Source: Torreya grandis | Lineage: Eukaryota > Streptophyta > Pinopsida > Cupressales > Taxaceae | Length of the DNA: 64,000 nt | Reading direction: 5' to 3' | Assembly: GCA_037957365.1 (NCBI GenBank) | Contig: JARHVA010004252.1 | Location: forward strand, 1,363,501-1,427,500 | Shown: in pieces, positions 58,101 to 64,000 of the stretch | How positions within the stretch are numbered: position 1 is the stretch's first letter | Layout: every line of letters starts with the position of its first letter | The notes under the pieces: model-generated | Told to the model about the DNA's origin: nothing | Databases searched by the model: none | Seen by the model: only the letters and a program-made list of their open reading frames with translations | Position numbers and translations under genes: made by a program

Positions 58101-60324
58101 TTAGAATTTAATTTTGTTCATTTAAGACATATAAATTATTAAAATCAAAATTTAATAAAAATATCACTTAATTCAACACAAATTTCAAGAAATAGTTTGA
58201 GATCTGTAGTTACATACATGTAATGCATGTACTACCACCTCTAGGTGTCCTTGTTTAGCCTATCATTCCCTCACCATCCTAGACTTATTTTTATCTCATA
58301 ACTCTCTTTCCTTTCTTTCACAATTCAAAATAACAAAATGAATTCTCTTTTTCCTATTTAAAACCACTTTTTAGCAATTCAAATTATTTAATTATTTTCC
58401 TTCAAATTTCTTGTTTTGCTCATATCTTTGTTTCTACTCATTTGTTTTACAAATTATAAAATTCATTGGATTCATGGTGATGTACAGATTGTTTTCCAAT
58501 ATAATATGCCTATCTTCAATTTTTTTTGATTTTAGGCTATGTTTTACACTAAATTCTATAGTTTTTCCTAGTGTTATTTACATTAGACACTTTCACTTAC
58601 TTGCAGTCTATGAAATTATTTAGGGTAATGGTTTGACATTCATTTATTGTGTAATACATTTATCTTATAGAAAGTATTTGATTTGAGTGCATCATTAATT
58701 CTTGATCGATGAAATATTACTAATGTCTAGAGAGGGACTTTTCTAATTTATGTTAAGTCAACAAGATGCATGTTTTATACCTAGTGAAGTCATTAGATGT
58801 GGTAATGGTCACATCATGAAAATTAGCTCTCCACATCTTATTGAATTTTGACTAGCATATTGGCTCATAGTCCATATATGCTAGTTGTGTATTGATGTGG
58901 TGCCTCATTAATTATTGAATGAGAGATTATAGAAGATTTTCAACATTTTATCATGAGCCGTGTATATCTACCTAGCATGATAGTCATGGAGAAACATCTA
59001 CAAATCATCAACCAATTTATCAATTAAATCTTTAGCTGCCATTATCTTCTTTTATGGATTTTGTCGAAATATCCATGCATGGAATGCATTTATTTTTACA
59101 TTTTTGTGATGATTTTTAATTTCAAAAATATACTTCTCTTCAATCCATATATTTTAATCCAAGCTTCCAAATAGATCTTTGTGCCCTGAAATCAATGCTA
59201 GTTTTGTTTTCATTTTTATTAAATAAACTGACAGAAAGGGCATCCAAGACATGTTACCTTCTATCTATTGTGGTAGCATTAACAATCTTCATCTTTATAT
59301 ATTTTATAATTTTAAATCAAAATCCTAACTGAAATCATTTTTTGGTGCAACATTTATGCACATACATTGTTGAAATCTCACTATTTATGCTTTCACCAAA
59401 CTCCACTTGGCTGACTGAAGTGTTTGGATGATTTATTTTTTATCCCAAGTATTTGAAGGCACAAGTTATTTTTTTTTGGATGATTTTATATTAGGAATGT
59501 TAGGCAAAGAGTGGATTAATTATCCACTACATCCTCAACATTTCCAATTTATTTTTCCATTTGGTGTCATGTATGGTAAATTGATTTCTCTATAAGTCCT
59601 AGTGTCTACTATTTTTTAAAAAAGCCATCTAACAATAGATGTTTCAGTTACCTATGTACTAAAAGTATCACAATGTTTTATAAATTACCTTATGTAAATT
59701 ATGAATTCATTTTCTAACATTGGGACAAGAATACAACAAAAATATCCCTTGGTTGTGCAAATTCAACAGAACCAAAAGCAATTTTTTTCATCATTTGCAA
59801 GAGTTGTACATTTGTGCAAAAAAATTACCCTTTTCCCAAGAAAAGTTTTTCTTAAGATTTGAAATGTGTTAGGATCATCAACATATCAAAAAAATGAATC
59901 CAAGCAAGGGTTTTATTGTTGCAATGGTTGTATATGCAAAACTAAACTCAAATTATTTTGTCTTTTTCCATGTCATTATCTATAAAAAAAACTTTTCTAT
60001 GACGTGTTACATCATTATTGTGCTCCATTTAGTAAAAATATCAAATACATCCCCCAAATTATCCATAAAAGATGCAATAAATGGAATCAGTAGATTCAGA
60101 TCAAAAGCTTTAGCCCCATTAACACCTATACATTCAATAGGTCTTTCCTCATTGTGGCATGTGGAAGTGAGATTTTGGGTTCTAAAGATTCATCATTTGG
60201 ACCTACCACTTTGTATATTCTTCCTTCACCAATGAAATTACCCATATTTATGAGAGAAACATGATCTCCACATTAGATATCCATTGATGTATGATTTTTT
60301 AGCCTCGACATTTGAAAAATACAT
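58101..60324. other. AT-rich spacer; weak minus-strand coding-like pieces
   Basis: Nothing identified. On the minus strand, pieces between about 59290 and 58990 (GNMSWMPFLSVYLIKMKTK; AAKDLIDKLVDDL) and near 59790-59700 (AFGSVEFAQPRDIFVVFL) keep protein-like composition with Gln-type stops, but I cannot place them in a family. The 113-codon + strand open stretch at 59894-60235 has no recognisable domain. Confidence 0.3.
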
Positions 60325-60975
60325 TGTTAAATGTGGAGCCCGTTTCACCCCTAAGGTAAAAAGAAAATTATCGAGGCATTTTTAAAATGAAATCTTTATG
60401 TTCACAAATGGTGGGACACACTTTTTAGTGTGTCAACCACTTCCCCAATTTTTGGAATGTTTTGAGGAGAAGTGAGTGTGATCTAAGGTGTTGAGAGAAT
60501 CGAGGGATTATGTGGTTGAAACCTCCCTTATTTTTTGCCTTATTTTATGGGGATATGGTTATCTCTATGGTTATGGCACATTTTTCAAGGGAAATGAAAA
60601 TTATACATATGGGTGAGGGGTAACACATTACTCATTAAATTTTACATCTCATTTTGAGCTATGTAATTCTCTCTTTAGTCAGTGTGATCAGGTTTGAAGT
60701 GTAGATTAACATCTAAGGAATTCTGGTGTGAATTCAAGTTGGAGAAAGTTATCTCTATAAGAGGTTTTTGTTGAGAGTTATCTTGTACTCTTGTTTATAA
60801 TTATATTGAGAGATTCTTGGTATATGTATCCCATATTGGGTGAACCACATTATATTGGTGTTATGTGTGTATTTGCTTAGATCTAAATTTTCTTCCATAT
60901 GCCTCTATTGTTGTGATTTTGAGGAATGAATTATGTGTTACATTTTATTTCATAATTAATCACTTATTCCTCACA
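60325..60975 (+). repeat. 5' LTR of third copia element
   Basis: Starts TGTTAAATGTGGAGCC, close to the TGTTAAGGTGTGGAGC start of the 41 kb element, and ends CTCACA before ACTGGTATTAGATC, a primer site in which C->T changes have altered TGGTATCAGATC. Length about 651 bp. Confidence 0.75.
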
Positions 60976-61052
60976 ACTGGTATTAGATCTATATTTAGTT
61001 ATTTTTATAAAGTGGTTAATCATAAGGAAAGATATTAGCTTGAGTGGGAGAT

Positions 61053-61800
61053 ATGGCAGATAATGGAAAATCTAGAGTTAGAAAATTCAATGGGAAGAAT
61101 TTTAGATTGTGGAAGATGTAGATGGAGGATTATTTGTTTCAGAAGGATCTTCATATCCATTTGATGGGGAAAATAGGACAACCTTTAGGTATGAATCAAG
61201 CAAATTTGAATTTGCTCAATAAGAAATAACTAGGAGCCATACAGTTGTGCCTTGCATCTTCATTTTACTTCAATATTTTAGTGGAGAAGACCACATTTGG
61301 TTTGATGAAAAAATTAGGGGAGTTATATGAAAAACCCTCTACTTATAATAAAATATTTTCTATGAAAAGGTTATTTAATATGAAAATTTCTAAAAATGGT
61401 TCTGTAATTGATCATTTGAATGATTTTAATATGATTGTGAGTATGATAGCTTTTGTTGGTATTAAATTTGAATATGAAGTTAAGGCTTTATGGATTTTTT
61501 ACTCCTTACCTGATAGCTAGGATAACTTGGTTATCACTATGAGTAATGTCATTCTTGCTAAGGGAAGTTTAAATTTTGAGGATGTTATAGGTGTGATTCT
61601 TAGTGAGGAAATGTGAAATAATAGCATTGGGGAATAATCTTCAAGGAATTCTTTGATGTTGGAGACTAAAGGTTAGGGAAGGTGTAAATCTAGAGCCAAG
61701 ATGATGTGTTGGCACTATGGGAAAAGTGGACACATAAAGAAGGAATGTTGGGAACTTCAGGATAAGAAGACCAAACATGAGGAGACCAAGGAGGTAAATA
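61053..61800 (+). pseudogene. gag: copia gag with damaged zinc knuckle
   Basis: Start ATG at 61053 (MADNGKSRVRKFNGKN), matching the gag start of the 42 kb copy. Clean core 61245-61520: LYEKPSTYNKIFSMKRLFN, GSVIDHLNDFNMIV, KALWIFYSLPDS, the copia Gag (UBN2) signature. The knuckle at 61707-61750 reads CWHYGKSGHIKKEC: the second Cys has become Tyr (TGT->TAT). TAG replaces Trp or Gln at several sites (near 61117, 61227 and 61519). Confidence 0.8.
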
Positions 61801-61839
61801 TGATAATAAGTAATATTAGTCAAGATTCTTTAATTATTT

Positions 61840-62100
61840 CCTTGGATAATGTTGATGAATTTTAGGTATTATATTCAAGGGCTTATTTTCATGCCACCCC
61901 ACATAGGCATCATTTTGTTGATTATGTTCACAGAGATTTTGGACATGTTTATCTATTCAAGGATGTTAGACATGTTCCACATTTAAGGTAGAATTTAATA
62001 TCAATAGGTTAATTAGAAAGTGAGGGCTATTTGGCTATGTTTATAGTAGACTCTTGGAAAGTTACCAAGGGTGCTCTTATGGTAATGAGAGAAAATTAGC
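61840..62100 (+). pseudogene. copia protease fragment, catalytic triplet lost
   Basis: Reads YSRAYFHATPHRHHFVDYV with YSR (61872-61880) where DSG is required, then HRDFGHVYL. The rest of the domain (RHVPHLRxNLISIG; LESEGYLAMFIVDSWKVTKGALMV) follows with TAG and TAA stops. The protein is clearly related to the protease of the 42 kb copy. Confidence 0.75.
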
Positions 62101-62103
62101 ACT

Positions 62104-62960
62104 TTGTATTTAACCAGTAGTGTTGATCATTGTAATTTAGTTGTTACAGATGGAGATGCAATGTTTTGGAATTACAAGCTTAGTCATATGAGTTGTAAGG
62201 GCATGGAAATCTTGAAAGACAAGTTGTCTGGATTGCAACATGTTGATTTGGACTTTTATGATGATTGTGTGTATGAGAACCAGAAGCACTTTAATTTATT
62301 GAATGTTAGACCTATAAAGAAGGAGAATAAATTAGAGTTGGTGCACTTGAATGTATGGGGGGCAACTCAAGTATCTTCTACAGGTCATTCAAATTATTAT
62401 GTTACATTTATTAATGATGAAACTAGGAAAGTTTGGGTTTATTGAATTAAGAAGAAGTTTGACATATTTGAAATATTTAAGAGATGGAAATATTTGGTTG
62501 ATAATGAAATAGATCTCAAGTTTAAATTTCTTAGTTCAAACAATGGAGGTGAGTATTATAGCAAAGCATTTGATGACCATTGTTCACAGAAAGGAATTTG
62601 TAGGCAAAGGATGGTTCTAAGGACATTATAGGAGAATGGATTGCCAAAGAGGATGAACATGACAATCATGGAGTGTGCTAAGATCATAAGGTTACATGCA
62701 AGGTTTCCCTTAATTTTTTGGGTATAAGTAGTTAGCACAGTGGTATATATGATTAACAGAGGACCTTTAGTGCCTTTAGATAGAGGTATACTTGAGGAAG
62801 CTTGGTCTGGTAAGAAAGTTAATTATTATTTTCTTAGGGTCTTTCGATGTGAGGAATTTTTTTTTGTTGCTAAGAAAGATAGGACTAAGTTAAATTCTAA
62901 GTCTGAGAGATGCACCTTCATTGGTTATGGTGAGGATGACTTTGGTTTCTAGATTTAGAA
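62104..62960 (+). pseudogene. copia pre-integrase and integrase, DDE triad lost
   Basis: 62104-62445 is open: MFWNYKLSHMSCKGMEIL (pre-integrase), a zinc region, then LELVHLNVWGATQVS with Asn (62350-62352) for the first catalytic Asp. Next SSNNGGEYYSKAFDDHC, with Asn (62539-62541) for the second Asp, and GLPKRMNMTIMECAK, with Lys (62647-62649) for the catalytic Glu. The C-terminal part 62740-62952 is open (MINRGPLVPLDRGILEEAW, FFVAKKDRTKLNSKSERCTF). All three catalytic changes are G->A on this strand. Confidence 0.82.
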
Positions 62961-63219
62961 TCTTAGAGACAAGAAAATATTCTAGTCTAGGGATATTATC
63001 TTTAAATAAAAATTCATGTATATGGATTAGTTGAAGGAATAGGAACAAAAAGAGTACACAGTGTTGGATGATATTAAGAATGGTAAGGTGTCCAAGGAGA
63101 TAGTTCAGGAACCTCCTACACAGGAACCCCAAACTCTTGTAGTAAGGTATTCTATGGTAAGAAAAACTCTTGAATGTTTTTCCCCATCTTCAAGTTATTG
63201 ATCACTTAATAATAGGGGA

Positions 63220-64000
63220 GAACCAAAATGTTTTGAGGAAGCAATGTAGGTGAATGTTATGGATAAGTGGGAGCAAGCCATGGAAGAGAAACACAGTTGT
63301 CTCATGGAGAACTAGACGTGGTATTTGGTAAATATACCCAATAACAAGAGAGAATTGCATAACAAGTGGGTATATAAAATAAAAGAAGAGGATAGAAGAA
63401 GGAAAAGGTACAAGGCCCAATTGGTGGTTAAGAGGTTTGCATAGAAGAAAGGTATTGATTTTGATGATATTTTTTCTCCTATTATTAAGATGACTTCTAT
63501 TAGAACTATGCTTTGTATAATTGTAGGAAAGGATTTGCACTTAAAATAGTTAGATGTGAAGAATAAATTCCCTCATGGTGATTTGTAAGAGGAATAATAT
63601 ATGTAGTAGACACAAGGTTATGAGGTTGAAAGAAAGGAGAAATTAGCATGCAGAATAAAGGAGAGCTTGTATGGCCTGAAACAAGCTCCACAATAATGGT
63701 ATAAGAAGTTTGATAATTTTATGTTGGAATGGGTTACTTCAAGTGTCATTATAACCATTTCATGTATGTTAAGATATTTTAAGATGGTAATTATATTATC
63801 CTATACTTATATGTAGATGACATGGCTACAAGAAATAACATGCAATAGATTCAAGTACTCAAGAAGCAGCTTGGTGATTCTTTTTCTATGAAGGATTTGG
63901 GCGCAGTGACGTAAATCCTTGGTATGAGGATAACTTGGGATAAGAAGGAGAGGATGTTGATATTATCCTAGGAAGATTACATGAATAAATTTTTGGATAG
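63220..64000 (+). pseudogene. copia reverse transcriptase, 3' end outside window
   Basis: KWVYKIKEEDRRRKRYKAQL, KGIDFDDIFSPIIKMTSIRT, LDVKNKFPHGDL (usual LDVKTAFLHGDL), VYGLKQAP-like LYGLKQAPQ, then LYLYVDDMAT with YVDD intact at 63810-63821, then LKKQLGDSFSMKDLG and ILGMRITWDKKERMLILS up to the window end. The conserved copia RT order is complete so far. Several TAG/TAA codons replace Gln/Trp, so it is not translatable. Confidence 0.85.

Larger units (their letters stand above)
60325..64000 (+). mobile_element. Ty1/copia retrotransposon, + strand, runs off the window
   Basis: 5' LTR 60325-60975, primer site 60977-60990, then gag, protease, pre-integrase, integrase, integrase C-terminus and RT in copia order. 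Unlike the other two copia copies its integrase region is present. Stops and single-base changes inactivate each enzyme except the RT YVDD. The 3' LTR lies beyond the window, so age and target duplication cannot be read. Confidence 0.88.

Overview
The window looks like nuclear DNA of a plant with a large, repeat-rich genome. It holds stacked and nested LTR retrotransposons of the Ty1/copia and Ty3/gypsy types, long AT-rich spacers and microsatellites, and I find no intact host gene. CpG is visibly scarce outside a few young elements. Reading frames are broken mostly by TAG and TAA where Gln (CAG/CAA) is expected and by TGA/TAG where Arg or Trp is expected. That is the trace of long cytosine methylation and deamination. 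A gymnosperm or other large-genome seed plant would fit, but this is inference only.

Layout. 1-5755: decayed + strand gypsy element (gag, protease, an RNase H-like block, RT, RNase H, integrase). 5756-13870: AT-rich, nothing coding that I can support. 13870-15052: minus-strand gypsy fragment with a protease. 16302-20611: minus-strand copia element with LTRs, PBS, PPT, gag-PR remnant and an RT keeping YVDD. 21130-23352: short tandem repeats, then a + strand gag-like fragment. 23353-24576 and 47857-49078: two copies of one 1.22 kb LTR-like repeat. 26790-28603: plant-mobile-domain (PMD) pseudogene. 28957-40025: an 11 kb composite of a non-autonomous LTR element (LTR-ORF-LTR-ORF), closed on the right by an inverted partial LTR. 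41271-45172: + strand copia element, same family as the 16-20 kb copy, with clear LTRs, PBS and a TTTTT target duplication, sitting in a minus-strand gypsy gag (45180-47208). 49095-53060: + strand gypsy gag-protease region. 55500-57515: minus-strand pseudogene with one PMD-like motif. 60325-64000: + strand copia element that runs off the window, catalytic integrase residues lost.

How the parts relate. None of the elements looks able to move by its own products. Most informative are (i) the two related copia copies, which lack the same integrase core and carry in its place an array of GACGTC-type palindromes also found in their LTRs; (ii) the 11 kb composite, both of whose outer ends are the same (U5) LTR terminus, with a near-perfect 5 bp flanking duplication; (iii) the single long ORF of that composite, whose two copies have stop codons at different, reciprocal CAG/CAA sites; and (iv) an RNase H-like domain placed between protease and RT in the first gypsy element.
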